Below are positions 1-10,831 of a stretch of DNA of 35,681 nt, one piece after another. Source of the stretch: Hyphomicrobium sp. (GTDB lineage: Bacteria > Pseudomonadota > Alphaproteobacteria > Rhizobiales > Hyphomicrobiaceae); the NCBI RefSeq assembly GCF_003987855.1, contig NZ_RXIZ01000004.1:226028-261708 (forward strand), read 5' to 3'. The notes below the pieces were generated by a model. It had not been told where the DNA came from. It did not search any database and was given only the letters and a program-made list of their open reading frames with translations. Numbering within the stretch: the stretch's first letter is position 1; each line of letters starts with the position of its first letter. The position numbers and the translations under genes are program-made.

Positions 1-169
1 GCATTTGCGGTCCATAGCGATAGAAGATGTGGCGCCCCGAGGCCGTCGCAAAAGGCTCAAGCCCGAGAACGCGACGGTAAAAGTCTTCAGCCGCTCCGAG
101 ATCGTGGGCATAAAGAACTGTTTCAAGAATGCCGTGCGGCTTCGGCGGCTCGTTCAGATCGACGCCCAC
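1..169 (-). CDS. VOC/glyoxalase-family protein, C-terminus cut by window edge
   Basis: Reading leftward from a GTG at 169, the frame is open to the window edge (about 56 residues visible). After a short leader comes HGILETVLYAHDL, then AAEDFYRRVLGLEPF: a first beta strand followed by the helix of a vicinal-oxygen-chelate (VOC) repeat. This fold is used by glyoxalases, ring-cleavage dioxygenases and fosfomycin-resistance enzymes. The His before the first strand and the FYRRVLGL helix are typical of the family. The start overlaps the stop of the upstream DUF1772 gene by 16 bases, so the two are probably co-transcribed with rph. The substrate cannot be told from the visible half. The exact start is uncertain, because no ATG lies nearby. 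Confidence 0.75.
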   Translation of the reverse strand, partial: MGVDLNEPPKPHGILETVLYAHDLGAAEDFYRRVLGLEPFATASGRHIFYRYGPQM

Positions 170-588
170 AAAAACAATCCTAAGCTGAAAACACCCAGAA
201 CGCTGCGGACACCGTGAAGCATGCCCCAGCGCTCTATAAGCGAACGCGTCTCCTCATTTGCAAGTTCGATAGGCGTCTCTTCCAATTTCCGGTTTACCGG
301 CATGATGGCAAAAATTGTAAAGGGCCAGTTCGCGAGCAGCGCCGCCCCGCCCGCGAGCCAGATGACGTGGTCAGTCACCATCCACTCCAACGCGCCTAGA
401 ATGAACCCAATGATGGCGAGCGATGCCTGCATGAGGAAGCCGCGCTGATAGCTCGGCTTCCATTCCGCGAGCATCCAAGGATCATCGAGTGAAAGCCGCG
501 CCGGTTGTTCCGCCCAATTGATGTAGATCGCCGCCCCCGTGAAGAGAGCGGCGACGGCAAGGGCGAAAGGTCCGAACATGGCGAGCAT
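154..588 (-). CDS. DUF1772 (anthrone oxygenase-like) membrane protein
   Basis: A 144-residue protein with four hydrophobic segments (about residues 5-24, 50-68, 75-93 and 125-142). The pattern, including FTGAAIYINWAEQPAR near the N-terminus, NWPFTIFAIMPVN in the middle and RWGMLHGVRSVLG near the end, matches the DUF1772/anthrone oxygenase family of small integral membrane proteins. Biochemical function in bacteria is mostly unknown. An AAAGGA ribosome-binding site precedes the ATG at 588. It starts 13 bases after the rph stop and its own stop overlaps the VOC gene, so an rph-DUF1772-VOC operon is likely. In many related genomes rdgB follows rph; here it does not. Confidence 0.85.
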   Translation of the reverse strand: MLAMFGPFALAVAALFTGAAIYINWAEQPARLSLDDPWMLAEWKPSYQRGFLMQASLAIIGFILGALEWMVTDHVIWLAGGAALLANWPFTIFAIMPVNRKLEETPIELANEETRSLIERWGMLHGVRSVLGVFSLGLFLWASI

Positions 589-601
589 CCTTTGCTCAGG
601 C

Positions 602-1315
602 TCAGGCGACCGTCAGTTTCTGCAGCTGCACGAGTTCGCCTATTCCCTTCTTGGCGAGCGCCATGAGATCCGTGAAGCGCTCTTCAGTGAACGGCGTGGT
701 CTCCGCCGTCCCCTGAATTTCAACGATGCCGCCAGATCCTGTCATGACGAAGTTCGAATCCGCATCCGCGTTGCTGTCCTCTGCATAATCGAGGTCGAGC
801 ACCGGCTCGCCTTTGTAGAGACCGCATGAAACGGCGGCGACGTGATCGCGCAGCACCGCGTCCTTCACCATGTCGCGCATTTTCATCCATTGGATGCAAT
901 CGTGCAGAGCCACCCACGCGCCGGTGATCGAAGCCGTCCGCGTCCCCCCATCGGCCTGGATCACATCGCAGTCCACGGTGATCTGGCGTTCGCCAAGCTT
1001 CGTGAGATCGACCACCGCCCGCAGCGCGCGCCCGACGAGCCGCTGGATTTCCTGGGTTCGGCCGGACGGATGCCCACTCGTGACCTCCCGCCGCGACCGG
1101 TCATGGGTTGAGCGCGGCAGCATGGCGTATTCGGCCGTAACCCATCCCCGGCCCTGCCCTTTCAGCCATTGTGGTAGGCGTTCTTCCAGGCTCGCCGTAC
1201 AAAGGACATGGGTGTCGCCGAATTTGATGAGGCAGGAGCCTTCGGCATATTTGGAAACGGCGCGCTCGATCGAGACACGGCGCAACTCGTCTGGCTTGCG
1301 TTTGGAAGGTCGCAT
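602..1315 (-). CDS. rph: Ribonuclease PH
   Basis: The 237-residue protein is the usual RNase PH length. It begins [12 protein letters not shown] and carries the family signatures [23 protein letters not shown]-like [33 protein letters not shown] and [13 protein letters not shown]. RNase PH is a phosphate-dependent 3'-to-5' exoribonuclease that trims tRNA 3' ends and acts as a hexamer. An AGGGA ribosome-binding site lies just before the ATG at 1315. It is divergent from hrcA across about 150 bases, an arrangement common in Hyphomicrobiales. Confidence 0.97.
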   Translation of the reverse strand: MRPSKRKPDELRRVSIERAVSKYAEGSCLIKFGDTHVLCTASLEERLPQWLKGQGRGWVTAEYAMLPRSTHDRSRREVTSGHPSGRTQEIQRLVGRALRAVVDLTKLGERQITVDCDVIQADGGTRTASITGAWVALHDCIQWMKMRDMVKDAVLRDHVAAVSCGLYKGEPVLDLDYAEDSNADADSNFVMTGSGGIVEIQGTAETTPFTEERFTDLMALAKKGIGELVQLQKLTVA

Positions 1316-1415
1316 GAGTTCCCTGAACTGTTGATAGTGCGGCCGCGACCCTAATGAAGGGCCCCCAGGCCTTCAACCGGAAACCAGGACAAGTAATGAA
1401 CGTCGCTTGCGATAT

Positions 1416-1444
1416 TTGACGTGAGCGCCTGTCATTCATAGATT
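1416..1444 (+). promoter_or_regulatory. Candidate housekeeping promoter of hrcA
   Basis: TTGACG (1416-1421) and TAGATT (1439-1444) are separated by 17 bases, a good fit to a sigma-70-type promoter. Transcription would begin near 1451, on top of the first in-frame GTG, which argues for a start of translation further in. No CIRCE inverted repeat (TTAGCACTC-N9-GAGTGCTAA) is visible here, so HrcA autoregulation is not indicated. Confidence 0.45.
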
Positions 1445-1471
1445 TTGCTGGTGAACACAGAAGAGCAAATC

Positions 1472-2542
1472 GTGGCGGCAACCCTCCTCGACGGCAAAAC
1501 CCAGCTGCAAAAGCTTAACGAGCGCTCGCGGACCATCCTGCGACGGATCGTTGAGAGCTATTTGGCGACCGGCGAGCCCGTGGGCTCCCGCAACCTGTCG
1601 CGCGCCCTGCCGATCGCCCTTTCGCCCGCCTCTATCCGCAACGTGATGTCGGATCTTGAGCAGTTGGGCTTGATCGTCGCCCCTCATACGTCCGCCGGAC
1701 GCCTGCCGACCCAGCTCGGCCTCCGGCTGTTCGTCGACGGACTTTTGGAGGTGGGCGACATCACGCCCGAAGAGCGCCGGCAGATCGAGGCTCAGATTGC
1801 TTTCCGGCGCGAGAAGTCGGTCGACCAGCTCTTGAGCGAGGCCGGCGAGTTGATGTCCGGCCTCTCCCACTGCGCCGGCGTCGTCCTCGCCGAGAAGCAG
1901 GTCGCGCGGCTGCGGCATATCGAATTCGTGCCTCTGGAGCCGGGCCGGGGGCTCGTTATTCTGGTCGATGAAGACCAGAACGTCGAAAACCGCATCATCA
2001 ACCTGCCCGACGGCTTGCCCCCCTCCGCGCTCCAGGAGGCCTCGAACTACCTCAATACCCATTTGCGCGGGATGACGCTCGCCGAAGCGAAGGCCGAAAT
2101 CGAAAAGTCGCTGAGCGTCGCGAAGGCCGAACTCGATCAGCTGACCCAAAAGGTCATCAAGGCTGGCTTGGCCGAGTGGTCGGGTGTGGCGGACGATCGC
2201 AAGAGCCTCATCGTGCGCGGGCAAAGCAATCTTCTCAAGGACGTAACGGCCGCCGAAGATCTTGAGCGCATCCGCCAGCTCTTTGACGCGTTCGAATCCA
2301 AGCAGGACATCGTCGAGTTGCTTGGCGCATCCGATTCGGCCGAGGGCGTGCGCATCTTCATTGGCTCGGAAAACAAGCTTTTCTCGCTCTCCGGCTCATC
2401 CTTGATTGTTGCTCCGTTTCGAGACCAGACCCGCCACGTGGTGGGCGTCCTGGGGGTGATCGGGCCAACCCGTCTTAATTATGCGCGGATTATTCCCATG
2501 GTCGATTATACCGCCAAGCTCATGAGCCGGCTGATCGGCTGA
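1472..2542 (+). CDS. hrcA: Heat-inducible transcription repressor HrcA
   Basis: HrcA represses groESL-type chaperone operons by binding CIRCE, and it is kept active by GroEL. The N-terminal winged helix is clear ([20 protein letters not shown] then [39 protein letters not shown]), followed by the GAF-like dimerisation region and a C-terminal [19 protein letters not shown] motif. I chose GTG 1472 because AGAAGAG lies 6 bases before it and the likely transcription start is near 1451. GTG 1451 (leaderless) or TTG 1445 would add 7 or 9 residues. At 356 residues it is of normal length. It heads the hrcA-grpE-dnaK-dnaJ block. In alphaproteobacteria dnaK is normally under sigma-32 rather than HrcA. 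Confidence 0.95.
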   Translation: MAATLLDGKTQLQKLNERSRTILRRIVESYLATGEPVGSRNLSRALPIALSPASIRNVMSDLEQLGLIVAPHTSAGRLPTQLGLRLFVDGLLEVGDITPEERRQIEAQIAFRREKSVDQLLSEAGELMSGLSHCAGVVLAEKQVARLRHIEFVPLEPGRGLVILVDEDQNVENRIINLPDGLPPSALQEASNYLNTHLRGMTLAEAKAEIEKSLSVAKAELDQLTQKVIKAGLAEWSGVADDRKSLIVRGQSNLLKDVTAAEDLERIRQLFDAFESKQDIVELLGASDSAEGVRIFIGSENKLFSLSGSSLIVAPFRDQTRHVVGVLGVIGPTRLNYARIIPMVDYTAKLMSRLIG

Positions 2543-2676
2543 AACGGTAAACATCCCGAAAGTGTACTGACAAGGGTGCGCTGCGGCGCGAACGTTTGAA
2601 GCGCCTTGATTTTTAACGCCTAGCGGCCGATATCCCGGCACCGGTATTTTCAATAGCTAATGCAGCGAAGAGAACA

Positions 2677-3321
2677 ATGAGCGACGACAAGAAGCCCCTC
2701 GATCAAAACGCCCAAGCGACGTCTGCCGCTACGGCTTCCGAAGCCGGGGAGGTGGGCGTCGAGCAGTTGAAGGCAATGATCGCCGCTTTGCAGGCGGACG
2801 TCGACAAGAAAGCGGCAGAGCTGGCGGGCAAACAGGATCAGTACCTTCGCGCCGTAGCCGAGACGGAGAACGTCCGCCGCCGGCTGGAAAAGGAAAAGGA
2901 AGACACTGCGAAATACGCCATCAGCCGGTTCGCCAAGGACATGCTGACGATCGGCGATAACTTCCAGCGCGTGATCGCGGCGGTACCGAAAGAGGCAGTT
3001 GAAGCCGACCCGGCACTGAAGACCCTGTTGGATGGGGTTACGCTTGCTGAGCGCGATTACAAGACCGCACTGGAACGTCATGGGGTACGCATCATCGACC
3101 CGGCCGGTCAGCCGTTTAACCCGCATCACCATCAAGCTGTGATGGAGCAGGATAACCCGGGCGTTCCGTCCGGTACGGTGCTGCAGGTCTATCAGGTCGG
3201 GTATATGATCGACGATCGCAATCTGCGCCCCGCCATGGTCGTCGTCTCGCGCGGCGGCCCCAAGGCAGGGAAGTCTGATGAGCCGAGCTCCGACTTCCCA
3301 GGTGAGCCGCTGACGGACTGA
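2677..3321 (+). CDS. grpE: Nucleotide exchange factor GrpE
   Basis: A 214-residue GrpE, the cytosolic dimeric co-chaperone that releases ADP from DnaK. An acidic, low-complexity N-terminus leads into a long coiled coil (about residues 35-80) with YLRAVAETENVRRRLEKE, then KDMLTIGDNFQRVI. The C-terminal beta domain has the conserved FNPHHHQAVMEQ and VLQVYQVGYMIDDRNLRPAMVVVS. The length and motifs are typical. A GAAGAGAAC sequence precedes the ATG. It lies between hrcA and dnaK, in keeping with its role. Confidence 0.97.
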   Translation: MSDDKKPLDQNAQATSAATASEAGEVGVEQLKAMIAALQADVDKKAAELAGKQDQYLRAVAETENVRRRLEKEKEDTAKYAISRFAKDMLTIGDNFQRVIAAVPKEAVEADPALKTLLDGVTLAERDYKTALERHGVRIIDPAGQPFNPHHHQAVMEQDNPGVPSGTVLQVYQVGYMIDDRNLRPAMVVVSRGGPKAGKSDEPSSDFPGEPLTD

Positions 3322-3530
3322 TCCGGCGCAGGAGAACTCCACCTGCGACCTCATCGCCAGCATTAGGACAATGCAAACCAAGCCTGGCAAAGAAGACTGG
3401 GCATGATCATAAACAAGCCCTTCAATGCAGAAAAAGGCTTGCAAATCCGCTATGTTGTGTCCCCCGGCGGAGGACGAGGAACATGCAATCGAACGGCGAT
3501 AAAGTTGATCTTCGGAGGGGATAAGAAGCG

Positions 3531-3558
3531 TTGCACGCCCAAATCAGGCCCCTATATA
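3531..3558 (+). promoter_or_regulatory. Candidate promoter in the dnaK leader
   Basis: TTGCAC (3531-3536) lies 15-16 bases before CTATATA (3552-3558), which is preceded by CCC. The C-rich lead into the -10 box recalls sigma-32 promoters, but the -35 does not match CTTGAA well. It could be a housekeeping or a heat-shock promoter. Transcription would start about 110 bases before dnaK. Confidence 0.35.
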
Positions 3559-3587
3559 ACCGTCGGTCACACAATTGAAATCCTGGG

Positions 3588-3649
3588 GACCGGTGCCTCT
3601 GACCTCTCGTTGGGAGGCACGTTGGATGCCAAACAGGGTCCACCCGGTC
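3588..3649 (+). other. Structured leader of dnaK within the 355-base grpE-dnaK gap
   Basis: The gap 3322-3676 holds no convincing gene. Just before dnaK there is a nested pair of inverted repeats: GACCGG (3588-3593) with CCGGTC (3644-3649) outside, and GTGCCTC (3593-3599) with GAGGCAC (3614-3620) inside. Such a folded leader could affect mRNA stability or temperature-dependent translation, but the ribosome-binding site GAGAAGGA (3660-3667) lies outside the helix. No function is shown. Confidence 0.35.
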
Positions 3650-3676
3650 TGCCGCAACTGAGAAGGATTGACACTT

Positions 3677-5602
<1,926 letters not shown>

Positions 5603-5618
5603 GAGTCGAACACTGAAT

Positions 5619-5677
5619 CGCCCTCTCGCCGCGGTGGCGTGACCCGTTTCCGGGCCGCCACTTCCGGAGAGAGGGCG
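5619..5677 (+). other. Long hairpin between dnaK and dnaJ
   Basis: CGCCCTCTC (5619-5627) pairs perfectly with GAGAGGGCG (5669-5677), with a further GGTGGCG/CGCCAC pairing inside. No T-tract follows, so this is not a classical terminator. It may be an attenuator, a processing site that lowers dnaJ relative to dnaK, or a dispersed repeat. The 158-base gap it occupies is otherwise empty. Confidence 0.55.
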
Positions 5678-5760
5678 AAAAGTTGAGATAACCGCTTGTT
5701 ATCGATGCGACTTTCACCGCCCTGCAGCATGTCATTCAACGGGTCATAGAACAGCGCACC

Positions 5761-6912
5761 ATGGCTAAGCGCGATTATTATGAAATACTGGGCGTCAAGC
5801 GTGTCGCCACCGATATTGAAATCAAGACCGCCTACCGAGCCCTTGCCAAGGAATACCATCCCGACCGCAACGCCGGAGACAAAGAGGCGGAGCGCCGCTT
5901 CAAGGAACTCAACGAGGCCTACGAGGCGCTGAAAGATCCCCAGAAGCGCGCCGCCTACGATCAGTTCGGACATGCCGCGTTCGAAGGCGGCATGGGCGGA
6001 CGAGGCGGCCCCGGCTTCGGGCCGGACTTCGCGTCGTCGATGTCCGACATCTTCGACGACCTCTTCGGCGAGTTTATGGGCGGCCGGCGAGGCGGCGGCC
6101 AGGGCCGGTCACGCTCGGGCCGCGAAGCTGGCGCCGACCTTCGCTACAATCTCGAAATCACGCTGACTGAAGCCTACACCGGCAAGACCGCGCAGATCCG
6201 CGTCCCGGCGAGCGTCAAGTGCGAAACATGCTCGGGCACCGGCGCCAAGCCCGGCACCAAGGCCAAGACCTGCACGACCTGCGGCGGCGTAGGCAAGGTG
6301 AGAGCGAGCCAGGGCTTCTTCACCATCGAGCGGACCTGCCCGCATTGCCAGGGCCGCGGTGAAATGATCGAAGATCCGTGTGTGGATTGCGCCGGATCGG
6401 GCCGCGTCCAAAAGGAGCGCACGCTCTCCGTCAACATTCCGGCGGGTGTCGAGGACGGGACGCGTATTCGCCTCGCGGGCGAGGGTGAAGCGGGGCTCCG
6501 TGGCGGCGCGCCAGGCGACCTTTACATCTTCCTCTCCATCAAGGCGCACGAGTTCTTTCAGCGCGACGGAGCCGACATCTTCTGCAAGGTGCCGATCTCC
6601 ATGACGACGGCCGCTCTCGGCGGACAGATCGACGTTCCGACACTCGAAGGCACGACGACGCGCGTGAAGATCCCCGAGGGGACCGAGAGCCGCAAGCAGT
6701 TCCGTCTGCGCGGTAAAGGCATGCCGGTGCTTCGCGCCAAGGTCTCAGGCGACATGTACATCGAGGTCGATGTCGAGACGCCAAAGAACCTCACGCGCAA
6801 GCAGCGCGAACTGCTGGAAGAGTTCGAGCGCGCAAGCCACAAGGAAACGAGCCCGGAGAGCGCCGGGTTCTTTTCTCGCGTCAAAGAATTCTTCGAGGGC
6901 AAGAGCGGCTGA
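5761..6912 (+). CDS. dnaJ: Chaperone protein DnaJ (Hsp40)
   Basis: A 383-residue class I DnaJ. The J domain (1-70) has [10 protein letters not shown] and the HPD triad in EYHPDRN, which triggers DnaK ATP hydrolysis. A Gly/Phe-rich linker (about 75-120) follows, then four CxxCxGxG zinc repeats: [24 protein letters not shown] and CVDCAGSG. The C-terminal client-binding domain contains [22 protein letters not shown]. No strong ribosome-binding site is visible before the ATG, and the long hairpin upstream may limit its expression. Confidence 0.98.
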   Translation: MAKRDYYEILGVKRVATDIEIKTAYRALAKEYHPDRNAGDKEAERRFKELNEAYEALKDPQKRAAYDQFGHAAFEGGMGGRGGPGFGPDFASSMSDIFDDLFGEFMGGRRGGGQGRSRSGREAGADLRYNLEITLTEAYTGKTAQIRVPASVKCETCSGTGAKPGTKAKTCTTCGGVGKVRASQGFFTIERTCPHCQGRGEMIEDPCVDCAGSGRVQKERTLSVNIPAGVEDGTRIRLAGEGEAGLRGGAPGDLYIFLSIKAHEFFQRDGADIFCKVPISMTTAALGGQIDVPTLEGTTTRVKIPEGTESRKQFRLRGKGMPVLRAKVSGDMYIEVDVETPKNLTRKQRELLEEFERASHKETSPESAGFFSRVKEFFEGKSG

Positions 6913-7015
6913 CACGCCGCTCGGCTCCTGAAGCGGCGAGCCTTGCCATCCCGATGAAAGGGGCTAGGGTCCGGCTCGAAAACCGCATCTCTTCCCTATC
7001 CGGATCACCCCTGAG

Positions 7016-7615
7016 ATGACCGACGCCAAAGCGCAGGAACCGCGCCTTCTCTTCTTCGCCGGCAGTGCACGCCGCGCCTCGTTCAACAAGCGCGTTGCAC
7101 GTCTAGGCGCGATGATCGCCGAGACGAACGGCATACCGGCCACCTTCGCCGATCTCGCCGATTATTCCATGCCGATCTACGACGGTGATCTTGAAGCCGC
7201 ATCGGGCCAACCCGACAACGCCCACAAGCTGAAAAACCTGATGATGGCGCACACCGGCGTCTTCATCATGAGCCCGGAATACAACGCTTCGTTCACGCCG
7301 CTTCTGAAGAATACGCTCGATTGGATCAGCCACATCCGCGACGACGGAGAAGCCCCGCTCGAAGTCTTCCGCACGCGCGTATTCGCCTTGGGCGCCGCCT
7401 CGAACGGCGGGACGGGCGGGCTACGCGGGCTGTCCCAACTTCGGCTGATGCTGGAACTTGGAACCGGCGCGCTTGTTCTACCGAACCAATTCCTTTTGCC
7501 TCGCGCCGCCGACGCCTTCGACGAGCACGGCCACTTCAAGAACAAGGACCAGACGGAGCAGTTCAAGACTGTCATTCAGATGCTCGCCCGCGCCGCACGC
7601 GTGCTGCACGGCTAA
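7016..7615 (+). CDS. NAD(P)H-dependent FMN reductase family protein
   Basis: A 199-residue flavodoxin-fold protein. The phosphate-binding loop FFAGSARRASFNKRVAR lies near residue 15, and the flavin-binding SPEYNASFTPLLKNTLDWIS lies at about 84-103, with GAASNGGTGGLRGLSQLR after it. This is the ChrR/azoreductase-type NADPH-dependent FMN reductase pattern, active in the cytosol on quinones, chromate or azo compounds. The physiological substrate is unknown. It ends 13 bases before pyrF, and GGAGG (the pyrF ribosome-binding site) begins directly after its stop codon, so the two are probably co-transcribed. Confidence 0.88.
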   Translation: MTDAKAQEPRLLFFAGSARRASFNKRVARLGAMIAETNGIPATFADLADYSMPIYDGDLEAASGQPDNAHKLKNLMMAHTGVFIMSPEYNASFTPLLKNTLDWISHIRDDGEAPLEVFRTRVFALGAASNGGTGGLRGLSQLRLMLELGTGALVLPNQFLLPRAADAFDEHGHFKNKDQTEQFKTVIQMLARAARVLHG

Positions 7616-7628
7616 GGAGGACAACGCG

Positions 7629-8333
7629 ATGATTGACGCCGCCACCCGCGACAAGCTCATCGTCGCCCTCGATCTCTCGTCCTATGACGATGCGCGGGCG
7701 CTCGTTGATCGCCTCGGCAATACCGTCAGCTTCTACAAGATCGGTTTGGAGCTGCTGTTCTCCGACGGCCTCGATCTCGCACGCGAGTTGAAAAACGACG
7801 GCAAACGCGTGTTCTTAGATTTGAAGTTCCTCGACATCGGCAACACCGTCGAGCGCGCAGTCGCCAACGCCGCCGCTCTCGACATCGACTTCACGACTGT
7901 CCACGGTCACGACACCAAGACATTGAAGGCCGCCGTCAAGGGACGCGCCGGCTCGAACCTGAAGCTGCTTGCCGTCACGGTGCTGACCAGCCTCGATCAG
8001 TTCGATCTCGATGAGCAGGGTATCGCGGCGACGCCGGCCGGGCTGGTGGTTGGCCGCGCGCGCATGGCAGAAATGGCGGGTTTCGATGGCGTCATCGCCT
8101 CGGGCCAGGAAGCCGCCGCTGTTCGCGCGGAAACGGGTCCTGACTTCCTCATCGTCACACCGGGCATCCGGCTAGCCGGAGCCGATGCCGGCGATCAGAC
8201 CCGCGTCACGACGCCCGAGGAGGCGATCGGTTTCGGCGCCAATCACATCGTCGTCGGCCGGCCGATCAATGCCGCCAAAGACCCGAAGGCCGCTGCCGAA
8301 GCGTTCCTGGAGCACATCGCGAGCGCAAGGTAA
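7629..8333 (+). CDS. pyrF: Orotidine 5'-phosphate decarboxylase
   Basis: This enzyme makes UMP from OMP in the last step of de novo pyrimidine synthesis. The 234-residue protein has the catalytic Lys-Asp array in FLDLKFLDIGNTV (about residues 57-70), HGHDTKTLKAAV, the phosphate-binding TPGIRL and GRPINAAKDPKAAAE at the C-terminus. The start ATG at 7629 follows GGAGGACAAC. An upstream in-frame ATG at 7458 lies within the FMN reductase gene and was rejected. Confidence 0.97.
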   Translation: MIDAATRDKLIVALDLSSYDDARALVDRLGNTVSFYKIGLELLFSDGLDLARELKNDGKRVFLDLKFLDIGNTVERAVANAAALDIDFTTVHGHDTKTLKAAVKGRAGSNLKLLAVTVLTSLDQFDLDEQGIAATPAGLVVGRARMAEMAGFDGVIASGQEAAAVRAETGPDFLIVTPGIRLAGADAGDQTRVTTPEEAIGFGANHIVVGRPINAAKDPKAAAEAFLEHIASAR

Positions 8334-8476
8334 GTTGCTTTTCCCATCAACGCCTTGCCACATCATCGCCCACCTCTCACCACGTCACGCGCATAGTCGC
8401 CGTTTACCTCCCCTTAACCGTCTCTGGCGAAGAACTGGGCGGTCCATGATGATGTTGTGCGGGGTTCAGGGACGGT

Positions 8477-9481
8477 ATGCGTTGGCTTCGATATTTGGCG
8501 CTGCAGATGCGTCTGCTCGCGACGGTTATCGCCATTGCCGGCCGGCTCACAGCGCCGGTGCTCGCTGACGAGAAGGCCGCTGAAAAGCCCCTTCCTTCCG
8601 CCGTCGAAGCCGCCCTCATCCTGAAAGACATCGATCCCGGCGCGCCGGTCTACATTCGCGTCTTCAAGGAAGAATCCGAACTCGAGGTCTGGAAGGCGCG
8701 CGAGGACGGCCGGTACGCGCTCATCAAGACGTTCCCCGTCTGCAATTGGGGCGGCACGCTCGGCCCCAAGCAAACGACAGGCGATCTCATGTCGCCCGAA
8801 GGGTTTTACAGCGTCACCGCCGGACGGCTGAACCCCGACAGCAAATACCATCTCGCCTTCAACATCGGATATCCGAACGCTCTTGATCGCGCCCTCGGCC
8901 GCACGGGCAGCGCCATCATGGTGCACGGCGATTGCCGAAGCGTCGGCTGTTTCGCCATGTCCAATCAGGGCATCGAAGAGATTTACGCGTTCGTCCGGGA
9001 TTCGCTTGCTGCCGGTGAGACGTCCGTTCCGGTTCACGTTTTCCCGTTCCGCATGAACGCCGCCAACATGAAGCGGCACGCCGACAATCCGGCGCGAACT
9101 ACGTGGGGGCCGCTCAAGGAAGCCTATGACGACTTCACCCGCACGCGCGAGCCGCCCGAGATCGGCATGTGCGGCAGGCGCTACGTCGTCAACTCATTGA
9201 GCCCTGTCGGCGACGACCCGAACGCCGCCTGCCCCACATTGATCGGCAAGCGGCTGGCGCCGCTGTCGCCGCGCTCCAAGAAGCGCCTCGTCAAGACCGA
9301 CCCGAGCCTCGAAGCTCAAGGGCAAAAATTAAAGGGCGTCGAAGTCTCGACCACGAACTGGGAGAGCTATCTTCTAGGAACGACCCTCAGCCCGGGCGGC
9401 GTGAAGCCCGCCCCGAGCAAGCAGTCGATCGCGACCAGCAGCGACGCTTCTCTCGGCGCGGTCCAATCCATCGTTAAATAA
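8477..9481 (+). CDS. Secreted L,D-transpeptidase, YafK-like (YkuD domain)
   Basis: The 334-residue protein has an N-terminal signal peptide (Arg-rich start, hydrophobic 10-26, cleavage after VLA at about residue 30). The YkuD catalytic domain follows, with PVYIRVFKEESELEVW, GDLMSPEGFYSV and the active-site block AIMVHGDCRSVGCFAMSN at about 153-170, where Cys of VGCF is the nucleophile. This is the arrangement of the E. coli YafK/DpaA family, which acts on peptidoglycan cross-links or on lipoprotein attachment in the periplasm. A C-terminal 120 residues with no recognised domain follow. A GGGACGGT sequence precedes the ATG. Confidence 0.88.
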   Translation: MRWLRYLALQMRLLATVIAIAGRLTAPVLADEKAAEKPLPSAVEAALILKDIDPGAPVYIRVFKEESELEVWKAREDGRYALIKTFPVCNWGGTLGPKQTTGDLMSPEGFYSVTAGRLNPDSKYHLAFNIGYPNALDRALGRTGSAIMVHGDCRSVGCFAMSNQGIEEIYAFVRDSLAAGETSVPVHVFPFRMNAANMKRHADNPARTTWGPLKEAYDDFTRTREPPEIGMCGRRYVVNSLSPVGDDPNAACPTLIGKRLAPLSPRSKKRLVKTDPSLEAQGQKLKGVEVSTTNWESYLLGTTLSPGGVKPAPSKQSIATSSDASLGAVQSIVK

Positions 9482-9582
9482 TGGGTTCGATCATCTTTGG
9501 CCCCCATGGGTTGCCGAAGGTAGGCCGCTCCGGCTATGGCTCCTCGACCGAAATCAACGCTGTGCGTTCAAGGAAGAAGCCA

Positions 9583-9870
9583 ATGCCCAAGGGATACGTC
9601 ATCGCCCACGCCACCGTCACCGACCCAGAGAAGTGGGCCCAGTACGTGGCGAAATCCAAGATCGCTCTCGACAAGTACGAAGGAAAGCCGATCGTGCGCG
9701 GCGGCAAGAGCGAGGTCATGGAAGGCAACGGCACGACTCGCAACGTTGTGCTCGAGTTTCCGAGCTACGATCACGCGCGCGGCTACGCGACGTCGCCTGA
9801 ATACGCCGAGGCAAAAGCGCTGCGGCAGGGCGCTGGCTCGATAGACATTACAATCGTCGAAGGCGTCTGA
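9583..9870 (+). CDS. DUF1330 domain protein
   Basis: A 95-residue protein matching DUF1330 (dimeric alpha-beta barrel): MPKGYVIAHATVTDPEKWAQ, then GKPIVRGGKSEVMEG, NVVLEFPSYDHARGYATSPEY and the final ITIVEG. The family is small, cytosolic and of unknown function; the fold resembles monooxygenases of the ABM type. I chose ATG 9583, preceded by GGAAGAAG, since the family begins with this MPKGY segment. An in-frame ATG at 9481 overlapping the previous stop would add 34 unlikely residues. Confidence 0.88.
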   Translation: MPKGYVIAHATVTDPEKWAQYVAKSKIALDKYEGKPIVRGGKSEVMEGNGTTRNVVLEFPSYDHARGYATSPEYAEAKALRQGAGSIDITIVEGV

Positions 9871-9893
9871 AAGCACTTCACCGCCAATGTCGT

Positions 9894-9964
9894 CCTCGGG
9901 CTCGTCCCGAGGATCCATCGGGCCGTCACCTCACAGAAACGGATCTCCCGCTTGAGCGGGAGAT
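9894..9964 (+). repeat. Pair of GC-rich palindromes between DUF1330 gene and trmD
   Basis: CCTCGGG (9894-9900) pairs with CCCGAGG (9906-9912), in a context resembling the dispersed GTCxTCCTCGGGCT repeats of Hyphomicrobiales. A second perfect palindrome, ATCTCCCGC (9943-9951) with GCGGGAGAT (9956-9964), ends only 9 bases before the trmD start and could hinder or set its translation. No T-tract follows either. Confidence 0.6.
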
Positions 9965-9973
9965 GACAACCCA

Positions 9974-10702
9974 ATGGCTCATTTTCCAGCGAGTGACGGA
10001 CGGCCGCCGTGGCGAGCACTCGTGCTCACGCTCTTTCCGGAGATGTTTCCAGGCCCGCTCGGCGTTTCGCTTCTCGGCCAGGCGCACGAGGCCGGACTGT
10101 GGTCGCTCGAGACTTTGCAGATCCGCGATTTCGGCCTTGGCCGCCATCGCCAGGTCGACGACACGCCCGCGGGCGGTGGCGCGGGTATGGTCCTGCGCGC
10201 CGACGTCCTTGGCCCCGCACTCGATCATGCGCGCACGAAATCGCCCGACTCTCCTCTGATCTATCTCTCGCCACGGGGCGCCCCTCTGACCCAGGCGGTC
10301 GCGCGCGACCTTGCACTTGGGCCCGGCGTGACACTACTCGCCGGCCGCTTCGAAGGCATCGACCAGCGCGTCATCGACGAAAAGGGCCTTCGTGAGATTT
10401 CGATCGGCGACTACGTTTTGGCAGGCGGCGAACTTCCGGCCATGGTTTTGATCGAGGCCTGCGTGCGGCTTATCCCGGGTGTTCTTGGCGCGTCCGAAAG
10501 CCTGGCCAGCGAGAGCTTCGAAACCGGGCTGCTCGAATACCCGCAATATACAAAGCCTCGTGAATGGCAGGGACGGTCGATCCCCGACATCCTGCTGTCC
10601 GGCGACCACAAGAAAATCGAGGAATGGCGGCGCCGTCAGGCCGAAGACCTGACGGCCGCACGTCGCCCGGATCTTATGGGCCCCACCCCGCGGCGAAAGT
10701 GA
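9974..10702 (+). CDS. trmD: tRNA (guanine-N1)-methyltransferase
   Basis: TrmD methylates G37 next to the anticodon and prevents frameshifting. The 242-residue protein shows the SPOUT trefoil-knot motifs: [72 protein letters not shown] and [12 protein letters not shown]. Length is normal. It normally sits in rpsP-rimM-trmD-rplS. Here no rpsP or rimM lies upstream, and rplS is 2.8 kb downstream, behind a transpeptidase gene and two small genes. Confidence 0.97.
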   Translation: MAHFPASDGRPPWRALVLTLFPEMFPGPLGVSLLGQAHEAGLWSLETLQIRDFGLGRHRQVDDTPAGGGAGMVLRADVLGPALDHARTKSPDSPLIYLSPRGAPLTQAVARDLALGPGVTLLAGRFEGIDQRVIDEKGLREISIGDYVLAGGELPAMVLIEACVRLIPGVLGASESLASESFETGLLEYPQYTKPREWQGRSIPDILLSGDHKKIEEWRRRQAEDLTAARRPDLMGPTPRRK

Positions 10703-10831
10703 GCCTGTCCGGCCGCTTCGCCTTTCCATGGTCAGGATTTCCTGGGCAAATACGGCGGGGGAAGATTCGCGAACGTGTTCAATGCCGCGAAGCAGCCTCT
10801 CGGCATGTCGACACGGCCAACGAGAGACGCG

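Noticed and set aside
1316-1471. A CIRCE element upstream of hrcA
   Set aside because: No TTAGCACTC/GAGTGCTAA inverted repeat was seen here or upstream of grpE or dnaK.
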